Of a stretch of DNA of 13,250 bases, positions 5,651-13,250 are shown piece after piece. Source of the DNA: Sphaerochaeta sp. (GTDB lineage Bacteria; Spirochaetota; Spirochaetia; Sphaerochaetales; Sphaerochaetaceae); assembly GCA_023228445.1 (NCBI GenBank), contig JALOBD010000054.1:1-13250 (forward strand), in the 5' to 3' direction. The translations under genes and the position numbers were made by a program. Each line of letters opens with the position of its first letter. The first letter of the stretch is position 1. The notes below the pieces were generated by a model. The model was given only the letters and a program-made list of their open reading frames with translations. It was not told where the DNA came from and did not search any database.

Positions 5651-7465
5651 ATGGCAATGAAGAATGTAGGACCGGAGAAGCGCTATGCATCTTCTCTTCC
5701 AAAGATCGGCATCCGTCCAGCGATCGACGGCCGGCAACGGGGTGTACGCGAGTCGCTTGAAGATCAGACGATGAATATGGCGAAGGCCGCCGCAAAGCTG
5801 ATCAGCGAGAACGTGTTCCATGGCACCGGTGAGCCGGTGGAGTGTGTCATCGCCGATACTACCATCGGCGGAGTGCGCCAGAGCGCCGACTGCGCTGAGA
5901 AGTTCGCCCGTGAAGGGGTGGCGGTCACGCTGACGGTAACCCCGTGTTGGTGTTACGGGACCGAGACCTTCGACATGGACCCGATGACCGTCAAGGCAGT
6001 CTGGGGTTTCAACGGCACCGAGCGACCGGGCGCGGTCTACCTGGCCGCCGTGCTCGCCGCCCACACCCAAAAGGGTCTTCCCGCCTTCGGCATCTACGGA
6101 CGTGACGTGCAGGACTCTGCCGACACCTCTATCCCCGACGATGTGGCTGAGAAGATCCTCCGCTTCGCCCGCGCCGGAATCGCCGTTGCGACGATGCGAG
6201 GCAAGAGTTACCTCTCCATCGGTGGCATGTCGATGGGCATCGCCGGCTCGATTGTCGACCAGGACTTGCTGCAGAACTTTTTGGGCATGAGGAGTGAGGT
6301 CGTCGACATGAGCGAGATCGAGCGCCGCATCAGTGAAGAGATCTACGACCCGGAGGAGTACAAGAGGGCCATTGCATGGGTGCGTGAGAACTGCATCCAG
6401 GCAGAGGATACTGTCAATGCCCCCGAGTCAAGGCGCAGCACCGAGCAGCTTGAGAAGGACTGGGCCTACTGCACCAAGATGACGATGATCGGACGCGACC
6501 TGATGATCGGCAACAAGAGGCTGGAGGCGATCGGGTTTGAGGAGGAGGCTTTGGGCCACAACGCCATCCTCGCCGGTTTCCAGGGCCAGCGCCAATGGAC
6601 CGACCACTGGCCGAATGGTGACTTCATGGAGACGATGCTGACCACCAGCTTCGATTGGAATGGCATCCGCGAACCCTTCCTGATGGCCACGGAGAACGAC
6701 CACCTCAACGGCATCAGCATGCTCTTTTGCAAGCTGCTCACCAACCGGGCCTCGATCTTCAGCGACGTGCGCACCTACTGGAGCCCTGAATCGGTCAAGC
6801 GGGTCACTGGCTGGCAGCCCGAGGGGCTTGCCAAGGAGGGCTTCATCCACCTGATCAACAGTGGGGCGACCACCCTCGATGCCGCAGGACAGATGAAGAA
6901 TGAGCAGGGTGAGAGCGAGATGAAACGCTTTTGGCAGATCACCGAGGAGGATGTGAAGAGAACCTTGAAGAACACCCGCTTCAGCGTCGCCAATGTCGGC
7001 TACTTCAGAGGCGGTGGCTTCAGCTCTACCTTCCTCAGTGAGGGCGGCATGCCGCTGACCATGGTGCGCCTCAACGTCGTCAAAGGAGTGGGACCGGTGG
7101 TCCAACTCGCCGAAGGATGGACGTGCGATGTGCCTGAGGAGGTCTTCGAGATCATCAACAAGCGGACCGACCAGACCTGGCCGACGACGTGGTTTGTGCC
7201 GCGCACCGATGGCAAGGACGGCCCCTTCAAGGATGTCTACTCGGTCATGGCCAACTGGGGCGCCAACCATGGAGCTCTCGGCTACGGTCACTTCGGAGCG
7301 GATATCATCACCCTCTGCTCGATGCTCCGCATCCCGGTGAACATGCACAACGTTGCCGATGGTGACATCTTCCGGCCCAGTGCCTGGTCGATGCTCGGCA
7401 TGGACAAGGAGGGGGCGGACTTCCGTGCCTGCGCCAACTTCGGCCCGTTGTACGGTGCTTACTGA
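5651..7465 (+). CDS. fucI: L-fucose isomerase
   Basis: This 604-residue cytoplasmic enzyme converts L-fucose to L-fuculose (EC 5.3.1.25) and usually also accepts D-arabinose; it needs Mn2+. The length is close to E. coli FucI (591). Family landmarks are intact from end to end: KIGIRPAIDGRQRGVRESLE near the N-terminus, the substrate-region segment TPCWCYGTETFDMDP, and the catalytic/metal residues E348 (MATENDHLNG), D372 (SDVRTYWSPE) and H540 (GANHGALGYGH), corresponding to E337, D361 and H528 of the E. coli enzyme. The start at 5651 is set by AGGGGG five bases upstream; ATG 5657 would be too far from it. The gene is divergent from fucU and followed by an intrinsic terminator, so it is probably monocistronic. 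The kinase and aldolase needed to complete the pathway are not in this window. Confidence 0.97.
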   Translation: MAMKNVGPEKRYASSLPKIGIRPAIDGRQRGVRESLEDQTMNMAKAAAKLISENVFHGTGEPVECVIADTTIGGVRQSADCAEKFAREGVAVTLTVTPCWCYGTETFDMDPMTVKAVWGFNGTERPGAVYLAAVLAAHTQKGLPAFGIYGRDVQDSADTSIPDDVAEKILRFARAGIAVATMRGKSYLSIGGMSMGIAGSIVDQDLLQNFLGMRSEVVDMSEIERRISEEIYDPEEYKRAIAWVRENCIQAEDTVNAPESRRSTEQLEKDWAYCTKMTMIGRDLMIGNKRLEAIGFEEEALGHNAILAGFQGQRQWTDHWPNGDFMETMLTTSFDWNGIREPFLMATENDHLNGISMLFCKLLTNRASIFSDVRTYWSPESVKRVTGWQPEGLAKEGFIHLINSGATTLDAAGQMKNEQGESEMKRFWQITEEDVKRTLKNTRFSVANVGYFRGGGFSSTFLSEGGMPLTMVRLNVVKGVGPVVQLAEGWTCDVPEEVFEIINKRTDQTWPTTWFVPRTDGKDGPFKDVYSVMANWGANHGALGYGHFGADIITLCSMLRIPVNMHNVADGDIFRPSAWSMLGMDKEGADFRACANFGPLYGAY

Positions 7466-7488
7466 TCGAAGGATTTCAAATCGACACA

Positions 7489-7517
7489 CAGGGTTGGCGA
7501 TCGCCGACCCTGTTTTT
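7489..7517 (+). terminator. Rho-independent terminator of fucI
   Basis: Arms CAGGGTTGGCGA and TCGCCGACCCTG pair along their whole length with one G-T wobble (the innermost bases presumably form a GATC loop), and are followed at once by TTTTT. It lies 23 bases past the fucI stop codon and isolates fucI from the membrane-protein gene downstream. Confidence 0.9.
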
Positions 7518-7529
7518 ATCGTCAACACC

Positions 7530-7558
7530 TTTGCATCTGAGATATTCTGTCGTATGCT
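7530..7558 (+). promoter_or_regulatory. Possible promoter of the membrane-protein gene
   Basis: TTTGCA (7530-7535) and TATGCT (7553-7558) are 17 bases apart, just after the fucI terminator and about 20 bases before the ATG at 7579. Both hexamers deviate from consensus. The main support is position: a promoter is needed here because the terminator separates the genes. Confidence 0.35.
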
Positions 7559-7578
7559 ACTGTCCTATCGAGGCGCAT

Positions 7579-8808
7579 ATGGCAGATTATCTTGATCGTT
7601 GGAAGGACGAACTCATCAGGCAAGGCACACCTGAAGGAGAGATTGTCCGGGCACGTGCTGAGCAGCAGCGCATCCAGGCGACGCTCGGTGATATTTCAGA
7701 CGACGAGGCCCAAGTAGTTTCCCTCCTTCGCATGGGTGTGTGCTTCTGCCTCGAACAGCAGCCTCTCTTTGGGCGTGCCCACCTGAAGGTTGTGCTGTTG
7801 CTGCTGGCTCAGTTCACCCTCTCCCAACTTCCCCGTTTCCTCGGCTATCCATTCGGCGATGCAACGTCCAGCCTCTATGGACTGAACATGAGTTTCCTGA
7901 TCTTCCCCTTCCTTGCCATCTATCGCGGGTGGGGCCATCCCCGTCTTTTGGCCTCCTTCCTGCTCGCCTCAGCCCTCCTGGCACTCTCAGTGAACATGCT
8001 CTTTGTGGGCAAGGCCGATACCCAGTCCCCCACCGTGGTGCTTGCAATCCTCCACCTTCCCCTGTTCTTTACCCTCAGCCTTGCCCTCTTCGGCCCACAC
8101 CGCCGCCTCGTTGAGCGTATGTGGACACACCTGAGCTTGGTCGAGGAGACACTCCTGTTGACCTTCCTGCTCCTCTGTGCAACCGGTTTCTCGATGATGC
8201 TGGTCACCCTGCTCTTCGAGGCGATCGGGTGGAGGGTCGAGGATGAGGTGGCCACCGTAACGATTACCGGTATTGTTCCCCTCCTGCCCCTCCTCTCGCT
8301 CCATCTGCTCACGATCAGAGGAGCAAAGCTGCAACAGCTGATCCGCCTGTTGACAACCCTCTTCTTGCCGGTCTTCACCCTCCTTATGGCGGCGTTCCTC
8401 CTTGTCCTGCTCTTTGGAACGGGAGCGGTGGTTGAAGACCGGTCGCTCCTGTTGGCCATCGATATCCTGCTCGCTGTGCTGCTGTTGATGATTTTGTACG
8501 CGGCAGGCCAGCTGGAAGACCAGCAGAGGCCACGGCTATGGAGGGGTCTCATCATCCTCTCCAGCGCCATTGCCCTCACCCTCGACATCGTCGCACTTCG
8601 AGCAATCGGTACACGCCTGGCCCAATTCGGCCTCACCGCCAACCGTCTTGCAGTGCTGGCACAGAACATCCTGCTCTGTGCCAACCTCATTGCCATCGTG
8701 GCCACCCTGCTGAGCAGGCGGTCCATCGCTCGGATGCAAACCGGCTTCCTGCTCCTCTATGGTGCGTGGTTCCTCTTTGTCGTCCTCATCTTCCCTCTGC
8801 TCTTCTGA
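7579..8808 (+). CDS. Multi-pass inner-membrane protein, DUF4153-like
   Basis: This is a 409-residue protein of unknown function. The first 65 residues are hydrophilic and charged (YLDRWKDELIRQGTPEGEIVRARAEQQ) and probably cytoplasmic. About 11 hydrophobic segments follow, near residues 69-86, 102-116, 123-143, 153-172, 191-214, 228-246, 258-281, 288-309, 323-341, 355-378 and 388-407. The segment RLAQFGLTANRLAVLAQNILL (346-366) resembles the conserved C-terminal region of DUF4153 membrane proteins as I remember it; this is a tentative match. The start at 7579 has a weak GAGG five bases upstream and avoids a TTG start at 7531 that would lie in the probable promoter. The gene stands alone, between the fucI terminator and the convergent dlgD-like gene (12-base gap). 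No catalytic motif or transporter signature is evident. Confidence 0.8.
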   Translation: MADYLDRWKDELIRQGTPEGEIVRARAEQQRIQATLGDISDDEAQVVSLLRMGVCFCLEQQPLFGRAHLKVVLLLLAQFTLSQLPRFLGYPFGDATSSLYGLNMSFLIFPFLAIYRGWGHPRLLASFLLASALLALSVNMLFVGKADTQSPTVVLAILHLPLFFTLSLALFGPHRRLVERMWTHLSLVEETLLLTFLLLCATGFSMMLVTLLFEAIGWRVEDEVATVTITGIVPLLPLLSLHLLTIRGAKLQQLIRLLTTLFLPVFTLLMAAFLLVLLFGTGAVVEDRSLLLAIDILLAVLLLMILYAAGQLEDQQRPRLWRGLIILSSAIALTLDIVALRAIGTRLAQFGLTANRLAVLAQNILLCANLIAIVATLLSRRSIARMQTGFLLLYGAWFLFVVLIFPLLF

Positions 8809-8820
8809 TGCACAGACCAC

Positions 8821-9822
8821 CTAGAGTGCAAGAATAGCCTTCCAGACCCCCTCATTGGTGGGGATGCCCAACCTCAGGTTCTCCTCACGGATCTTGAGCC
8901 GGTTCTGCCCGGGCCAGCGTACCTGACCTCCTGCCTCGATCGGTTCGCTTGCGTTGATACTGGCAAGCGAGGCGCTGATGCGCCTCTCAATCTCCTCGCG
9001 ATCGTCAAATGATGAGAGGTTCATTGCCACAAAGACCTGGCTCACCCCCTGCTCATCACCCAATCGGCTGATTTCCTCGGTGGTGCGCCCGCCGCTGAGC
9101 GACGCTGCCACCAGATCGAGCATCAACGCCAGGCTCGTGCCCTTCCAAAATCCGATCGGCAGTGGTCGCTTGCTCTCCAAGATCGCTTGGGCATCGTCGG
9201 TAAGATTGCCCGCGGTGTCCCATCCTCCGGCTACCGGAAGCGGTTTGCCCTCACGCACATACCCCTCCATCTTGCCGTAGCTGAAGAGGGACATCGCCAT
9301 ATCGATGAGGATCACCCCTTCTTTGGCGGGGATGGCAATGACCAACGGGTTGTTGCCCACCTTCGCATCGAGGCCGCCCCACGCGGGCATGAGGGCGATT
9401 GTATTGGTCCACAGGATGCCGATGCACCCCGCCTCCCCCGCCATGATGCCGTAGGTGCCCGGGCGCATCCAATGGTTGGTATTCTTCAGCGCTACAATGC
9501 CGATGGTATGGGACTTCGCCAGCTCGATGGCCCGGCTCATCGAGGCATGGGCGTTGAGATTCCCTACCCCGCTGTTGCCGTCCCAGCGCTCAAGGACCCC
9601 ATGGGAGGCGATGCGTACCGCCCTCTCCTTCACATTGACCACACCGCGGTCGATCAAGTCGATGAAGGTGGGGAAACGGTGTGCCCCATGGGTATAGACC
9701 CCCTCCAGCGAGGTATCTGCAATGAGCTGTGCACAGAGGCGAGTATCCCCCTCGTCCATCCCCCGGCTCAGCAGCACCCGTTCAAACTGGCCCTTCATCT
9801 CTTCATATGTCACTCGGATCAT
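8821..9822 (-). CDS. dlgD: 2,3-diketo-L-gulonate reductase-like, LDH2/MDH2 family NAD(P)H-dependent oxidoreductase
   Basis: This 333-residue cytoplasmic dehydrogenase matches E. coli YiaK/DlgD (332 residues) over its full length as I recall that sequence. Examples are VTYEEMKGQFERVLLSRG, GVYTHGAHRFP with the catalytic His45, ALKNTNHWMRPGTYG, GNNPLVIAIP, DMAMSLFSYG and LPIGFWKG. DlgD reduces 2,3-diketo-L-gulonate to 3-dehydro-L-gulonate in L-ascorbate/L-xylulose-type sugar-acid breakdown. Related members act on malate, L-lactate or ureidoglycolate, but the GVYTHG and NHWMRPG motifs favour the sugar-acid subgroup. The frame opens much further upstream (10062), but that part lies inside addA; ATG 9822 has AGGAGG six bases ahead and gives the family length. 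It follows addA by ten bases, so it is probably co-transcribed with addBA and has no pathway partner in the window. Confidence 0.88.
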   Translation of the reverse strand: MIRVTYEEMKGQFERVLLSRGMDEGDTRLCAQLIADTSLEGVYTHGAHRFPTFIDLIDRGVVNVKERAVRIASHGVLERWDGNSGVGNLNAHASMSRAIELAKSHTIGIVALKNTNHWMRPGTYGIMAGEAGCIGILWTNTIALMPAWGGLDAKVGNNPLVIAIPAKEGVILIDMAMSLFSYGKMEGYVREGKPLPVAGGWDTAGNLTDDAQAILESKRPLPIGFWKGTSLALMLDLVAASLSGGRTTEEISRLGDEQGVSQVFVAMNLSSFDDREEIERRISASLASINASEPIEAGGQVRWPGQNRLKIREENLRLGIPTNEGVWKAILAL

Positions 9823-9828
9823 CACCAC

Positions 9829-9834
9829 CCTCCT
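9829..9834 (-). promoter_or_regulatory. Ribosome binding site of dlgD overlapping the addA stop codon
   Basis: AGGAGG begins within the addA stop codon (TAG at 9835-9833) and ends six bases before the dlgD ATG. Ribosomes finishing addA would unload at this site, so translation of the two genes is probably coupled. It also fixes the dlgD start at 9822. Confidence 0.75.
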
Positions 9835-12800
9835 ATCGATAGTATACGATGCGGTTGCTGTCACGGACAAAGACGACCGCTCCAACCACCGGCTTGCCCC
9901 ACAGCCGGGCAGCAGCTTCCATATAGGTGGAGAGCTGCCCTTCATGGGCCTCCTCATCCCACCAACGGTCGCTCTTGAAGTCGACCACCAACAGACCTTC
10001 GCCTTGGTCGACCACCAGGTCGATCGCCCCCTCTGCCACCAGAGCCCGGCCCCCCTCCTCAACTCTCAAGAAGAAGCCAACCTCCACCTCCATCGGATAC
10101 GGCGCGATCTCATCCCGGTAGAAGTCACTGTCAATGAACGAGTCGACCAGCGTGCGGGCATCGCGACCAAGGATTGTCAATGCTTCGTTGGAGAGGCTCT
10201 CGGTGAGAGAGGATGGCACGTCCACATCGCGCTCGTCAGAGCCCAGGAGACGCGCCTCGAGCAGGTTGTGGACCAGGGTCCCGAAACCGGTGACCTGCTC
10301 CTCTCCAAAGTGCGCCAGCACGCTGTCGCTCTCCAGCGCTGGCAGGAGCATACCCCCCTCACCCAAGCGCGGCGGTGTAAGGGTGGTCACACCCACCCGT
10401 AGCAGCGGGGTCGCGATCGGCTCCCTCGCCTCATCATACCACCCGCTGTTCTGCGCAAGACGAAGCGCGAAGGCCTCCTCCCCCTCTCGCTTCAAGCCAT
10501 AGAGCATCCCCTCCTTGATCGATTCGATGGGCAGCACCCGCACGATGCCTGCCTCCAGGGCAGGGTTGTCGATGTCGAGACCGAGCGCCTCGGTGAGCAT
10601 CAAGAGCAGGGTATCAGCTTGGCCATCCTCGCTCAGGGAGCGGTTGTTGCGCCCAAAGCTGCCGCTGAAGACCAGATGGGTCTCGCTGCGCGTCAGGGCG
10701 ACATAGAGCAGGCGCTTAAGCTCGGCCCGCTCCCGGAGCAGCTCCTCATCACGCCCCTCCAATTGGCCTGCGTGGCGGGCAGCCATGACCTTGGTTGCGG
10801 TTTCATGGATGGGCTTGTCAAGGTAGTGGGGGATGGGATGCTGGGCGTAGGTGGAGATCAACGCTTCGTTGCGCTTTGCCTTGCTGCCGGTGTTGGCGAC
10901 GATGACGATCGGGAACTCAAGGCCCTTGGATTTGTGGATCGACATGATCTGTACCCCATCCTCCACCTCCTTGATCACCTCAAGATCCTCGATCTTCTCG
11001 TTCTGGGCCAGGTGTTCGCGCAAAAAATCGACGAACTGGCTTACGCTCTTGCCCTCTGCCTGCTGAATCTGGGCGAGGCGGTGGAGGAAGGTGTAGTGCT
11101 CGAGGTACACCTGGTACTCCTCGCTTGTGGCCAGGTTGAGGAAGTAGCCGCTCTCATAAAAGAGCGCATGGACCACCTCACTGAGTGTCCCCGTCGCGAC
11201 AATCGCTGTCAGCTGGTCATAAAAGCGGCCGCACTGCGCCAAGCGGAGGCGGTCCTCCTCACCCAGGGTCTCGATGGGGGCGAAGGGGGGACTCTCCATC
11301 ACATCGGCGAGGCTGCGGTCGCTGAGCTTGCAGAAGGGACTTCTGAGCACCACTGCATAGGCGAGACGATCTTCACGGTAGAGGACCAGCTGCAACATCG
11401 CATAGAGGTCGCCCGCCACCGACTCAAGCATCAACGAGCGGGCAGCCTGGACGCTGTAGGGGATCCTGCGTTGCCGCAGTGCCTTCTCAAAGCTCAGTTG
11501 ATTGCCGGTGGTGCGCATCAAGAGGGCGATGTCGCTGCTCTGTGGGCGACGTGGGCCCGTGTTTGAGGGAATGAGGAAGGCATCGGTGTTCAGCATCTCC
11601 TCTACCAGCGCCGCCACCGCATACGCCTCACTATCGATGGATTTGGCAAGCTCTTCCTCCTCGCTGCCGTTGTCAGTGTATGGTTTGATGAGGACCGTCA
11701 CCGAGGCGGTGATCCCTTCGGTGGGAGGACGGGTGCCCAGCTCCTCAAAGTCCGCCTCCCACCGCTCTCCCCGATGGGTCATGATGGAGGGGAAAATTGT
11801 GTTGAACCACTCGATCAGGGCTGGCTCGCTGCGGTAGTTGGTCCCGAGGTGGAAGGTCTTTCCACCATTTGACACCAACTCATCACCGAGGGCCTTGAAG
11901 ACGGAGACGTCAGCGCCACGGAAGCGGTAGATCGACTGCTTCTCATCCCCAACGAAGAAGAGTTTGTCGCCTTCAAGCCGCGCTGCGGTGGGGATACCGT
12001 CACCCTCATCCCCCAGGCGCTCGGCCAAGAGGTAGAGCAGGTCCTTCTGCAGCTCGTTGTTGTCCTGAAACTCATCGATCATGATGTAGCGGTAGCGCTC
12101 CTTGAAGCGTTGCCTCAGCGCTTTGTTGCGTGCAAGGATATCGATGGCGAGGTTCGCCACATCGGAGAAGGTGAGGATCCCACTCTCCCGCTTCTGGGAG
12201 TGGACCGCTTCGATGAAGCGTGTGGTGAAGTCGATCACCGCTTCCAGGCGATCGTTCTCGGTCAGTGCGGCCAAGGCTATGCATACTCTCGTTCGTACAT
12301 CCAGGTAGGTCGGCCAGCTCTCTGATATGATCAGTGCATCGCCCTTTTTACCGGTGGGCTTGCGTCGATGGGCGATGGGGGAAGCGAGTAATGCCAACTC
12401 CTCTTGGTATGATGTGCACGCAGCCAGACGGTTGAGGATCTCTCGGGCATCGGATGCAACGTCTCCCACTGTCTTTGTGGCATCGCTGAGCGACGCATAC
12501 CGTTCGAGGATGGCGATGAGGTCCTCCATCAAGCGCCCATAGGCGCGCTCGACTTGGCTGATGATCTGCAGCGCAGCGCTCTCCTCCACCCGCCTGGGCA
12601 ATGGGTAGTGCTGGTTGGCAAGCGGCAAGAGCACCTCGTCGATGAGGCGGTCGGGGGTGTAGAGGGTGCTGAGGATCTGTGCACCATCGCTTTGCGGCCA
12701 GGTGTCCAAGAGTGCACGTGCACAGCGGCGCACACCCTTGTTGCTCGCCTCGTCATCGATGGCAAAGTCACTGACGATGCCGTAGGAGAGCGAATCGAGT

Positions 12801-13144
12801 TTGACGATTGAGCTACAGAAGCTGTCCAGCGTCGAGATGGAGGTCGAGCCAAAGTCGGCGACCTGCGCTGCGATGGCCTCATCGTCAGTGCACGTGAGCA
12901 GCTGGCGGTGGATCCGTTGCTGCATCTCCCGCGCTGCCTTTCGGGTGAAGGTGAGGGTGAGGATCTCATCGGCCCTCGCCTTTCGCTCGAGGACGAGGCG
13001 AAGGAATCGATAGCTGAGCACGGTGGTCTTGCCACTGCCGGCTCCGGCGCTGACGACGCAGTTTGCATCACAGGCGATGGCCGCCCGCTGATGGTCGTCC
13101 AGGCGGGTATCGCTCTGGTTCAAGAACTCTTCAAAGCGCATCAT
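9833..13144 (-). CDS. addA: ATP-dependent helicase/nuclease AddA (RecB-like, UvrD/Rep superfamily 1)
   Basis: This 1103-residue protein is the helicase-nuclease subunit of AddAB, which processes double-strand DNA ends for RecA-dependent repair. Motifs run in order: Q motif DDHQRAAI (16-23), Walker A GAGSGKT (34-40), TLTFTRKAAREM (63-74), STLDSFC (104-110), Walker B IMIDEFQD (354-361), FFVGDEKQSIYRFRGAD (396-412), NYRSEPAL (436-443), then IMSIHKSKGLEFPIV and LLYVALTRSETHLVF in the second helicase half. A PD-(D/E)XK nuclease closes the protein, with D1042 (GAID), D1055 and K1057 (DFKSD) and Q1070 (QLSTY), so the nuclease looks active. It is somewhat shorter than Bacillus AddA (about 1230). The ATG at 13144 overlaps the addB stop (ATGA); a second ATG follows directly. 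GGAGG lies 11 bases upstream. dlgD follows after ten bases. Confidence 0.95.
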   Translation of the reverse strand: MMRFEEFLNQSDTRLDDHQRAAIACDANCVVSAGAGSGKTTVLSYRFLRLVLERKARADEILTLTFTRKAAREMQQRIHRQLLTCTDDEAIAAQVADFGSTSISTLDSFCSSIVKLDSLSYGIVSDFAIDDEASNKGVRRCARALLDTWPQSDGAQILSTLYTPDRLIDEVLLPLANQHYPLPRRVEESAALQIISQVERAYGRLMEDLIAILERYASLSDATKTVGDVASDAREILNRLAACTSYQEELALLASPIAHRRKPTGKKGDALIISESWPTYLDVRTRVCIALAALTENDRLEAVIDFTTRFIEAVHSQKRESGILTFSDVANLAIDILARNKALRQRFKERYRYIMIDEFQDNNELQKDLLYLLAERLGDEGDGIPTAARLEGDKLFFVGDEKQSIYRFRGADVSVFKALGDELVSNGGKTFHLGTNYRSEPALIEWFNTIFPSIMTHRGERWEADFEELGTRPPTEGITASVTVLIKPYTDNGSEEEELAKSIDSEAYAVAALVEEMLNTDAFLIPSNTGPRRPQSSDIALLMRTTGNQLSFEKALRQRRIPYSVQAARSLMLESVAGDLYAMLQLVLYREDRLAYAVVLRSPFCKLSDRSLADVMESPPFAPIETLGEEDRLRLAQCGRFYDQLTAIVATGTLSEVVHALFYESGYFLNLATSEEYQVYLEHYTFLHRLAQIQQAEGKSVSQFVDFLREHLAQNEKIEDLEVIKEVEDGVQIMSIHKSKGLEFPIVIVANTGSKAKRNEALISTYAQHPIPHYLDKPIHETATKVMAARHAGQLEGRDEELLRERAELKRLLYVALTRSETHLVFSGSFGRNNRSLSEDGQADTLLLMLTEALGLDIDNPALEAGIVRVLPIESIKEGMLYGLKREGEEAFALRLAQNSGWYDEAREPIATPLLRVGVTTLTPPRLGEGGMLLPALESDSVLAHFGEEQVTGFGTLVHNLLEARLLGSDERDVDVPSSLTESLSNEALTILGRDARTLVDSFIDSDFYRDEIAPYPMEVEVGFFLRVEEGGRALVAEGAIDLVVDQGEGLLVVDFKSDRWWDEEAHEGQLSTYMEAAARLWGKPVVGAVVFVRDSNRIVYYR

Positions 13145-13250
13145 GGGGTGGCATACCTCCTTCGACAGAGTGGGCGGTACATGCAGTCAGTACAGCTCGT
13201 CTGTGACGGGGTGGCCATCAAGCGGCCATCATCGACTGCTTCAAGGAGGG
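13141..13250 (-). CDS. addB: AddB-like helicase-nuclease subunit, C-terminal 35 residues only
   Basis: The frame entering from the right edge reads ...LLEAVDDGRLMATP and then SCTDCMYRPLCRRRYATP before TGA at 13143-13141. The Cys pattern C-x2-C-x5-C is the C-terminal part of the iron-sulfur staple found around the AddB nuclease domain, with the same spacing as in Bacillus AddB. Its stop overlaps the addA start as ATGA, the usual sign of translational coupling between subunits of one complex. Only the last 35 codons are visible, so the identity rests on the cysteine motif plus the position ahead of addA. Confidence 0.8.
   Translation of the reverse strand, partial: LLEAVDDGRLMATPSQTSCTDCMYRPLCRRRYATP

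Noticed and set aside
6428..7528. Long minus-strand open frame (366 codons) antisense to fucI
   Set aside because: fucI is a full-length, well-conserved enzyme. The antisense frame reads His/Val/Gly/Asp-rich low-similarity sequence typical of a shadow in high-GC DNA, and it begins near the fucI terminator.
8799..8835. Hairpin (TGCAC...GTGCA with outer TTCT/AGAA) between the membrane-protein gene and dlgD
   Set aside because: The stem is short and bulged, the loop is long and no T-run follows on either strand, so I do not call it a terminator.
9823..10062. N-terminal extension of dlgD
   Set aside because: The extra 80 codons overlap addA, are Arg/Trp-rich and do not belong to the LDH2 family; the start at 9822 has an excellent ribosome site.

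Overview
The window looks like chromosomal DNA of a free-living spirochaete, most likely Sphaerochaeta or a close relative. The evidence is indirect: the solute-binding protein has the ...VFAAGSKE... export-signal junction common in that group, the window combines several sugar-acid and deoxysugar genes with an AddAB-type recombination enzyme, and GC is moderate. No rRNA, tRNA or taxonomic marker is present, so the assignment is inference. I see no CRISPR array, tRNA, insertion sequence or prophage gene.

Left part (1-5113), visibly lower GC. A minus-strand operon starts at a near-consensus sigma-70 promoter (3026-3054). It encodes an L-arabinose-isomerase-like enzyme (1482-2972) and then a family 1 sugar ABC solute-binding protein (starts at 1370, runs off the left edge); permease genes would be expected beyond the edge. 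Divergent from it is a 631-residue regulator (3218-5113) with an unusual layout: two DeoR-type winged helices, a degenerate DeoR sugar-phosphate sensor domain and a periplasmic-binding-protein-like domain. The shared AT-rich spacer holds a dyad and repeated half-sites that are candidate operators. The regulator probably starts on a leaderless mRNA. I read this block as one sugar uptake and isomerisation system with its own regulator and unknown substrate.

Middle part (5123-7517), higher GC. L-fucose mutarotase fucU (minus) and L-fucose isomerase fucI (plus) diverge from a short spacer with a good promoter and a LacI-family operator (5609-5622). fucI ends at a clear intrinsic terminator. No fuculokinase, fuculose-phosphate aldolase or LacI-family regulator lies in the window.

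Right part (7579-13250). A polytopic membrane protein (plus, about 11 membrane segments, DUF4153-like) converges on a tightly packed minus-strand run. The run consists of the C-terminus of addB (iron-sulfur cysteines visible), addA (helicase-nuclease; ATGA overlap with addB) and a 2,3-diketo-L-gulonate reductase-like gene, dlgD, whose Shine-Dalgarno sequence overlaps the addA stop codon. This joins a DNA-repair operon to a sugar-acid dehydrogenase.

All genic gaps are under 300 bases; the longest (2973-3217) is described as regulatory DNA.
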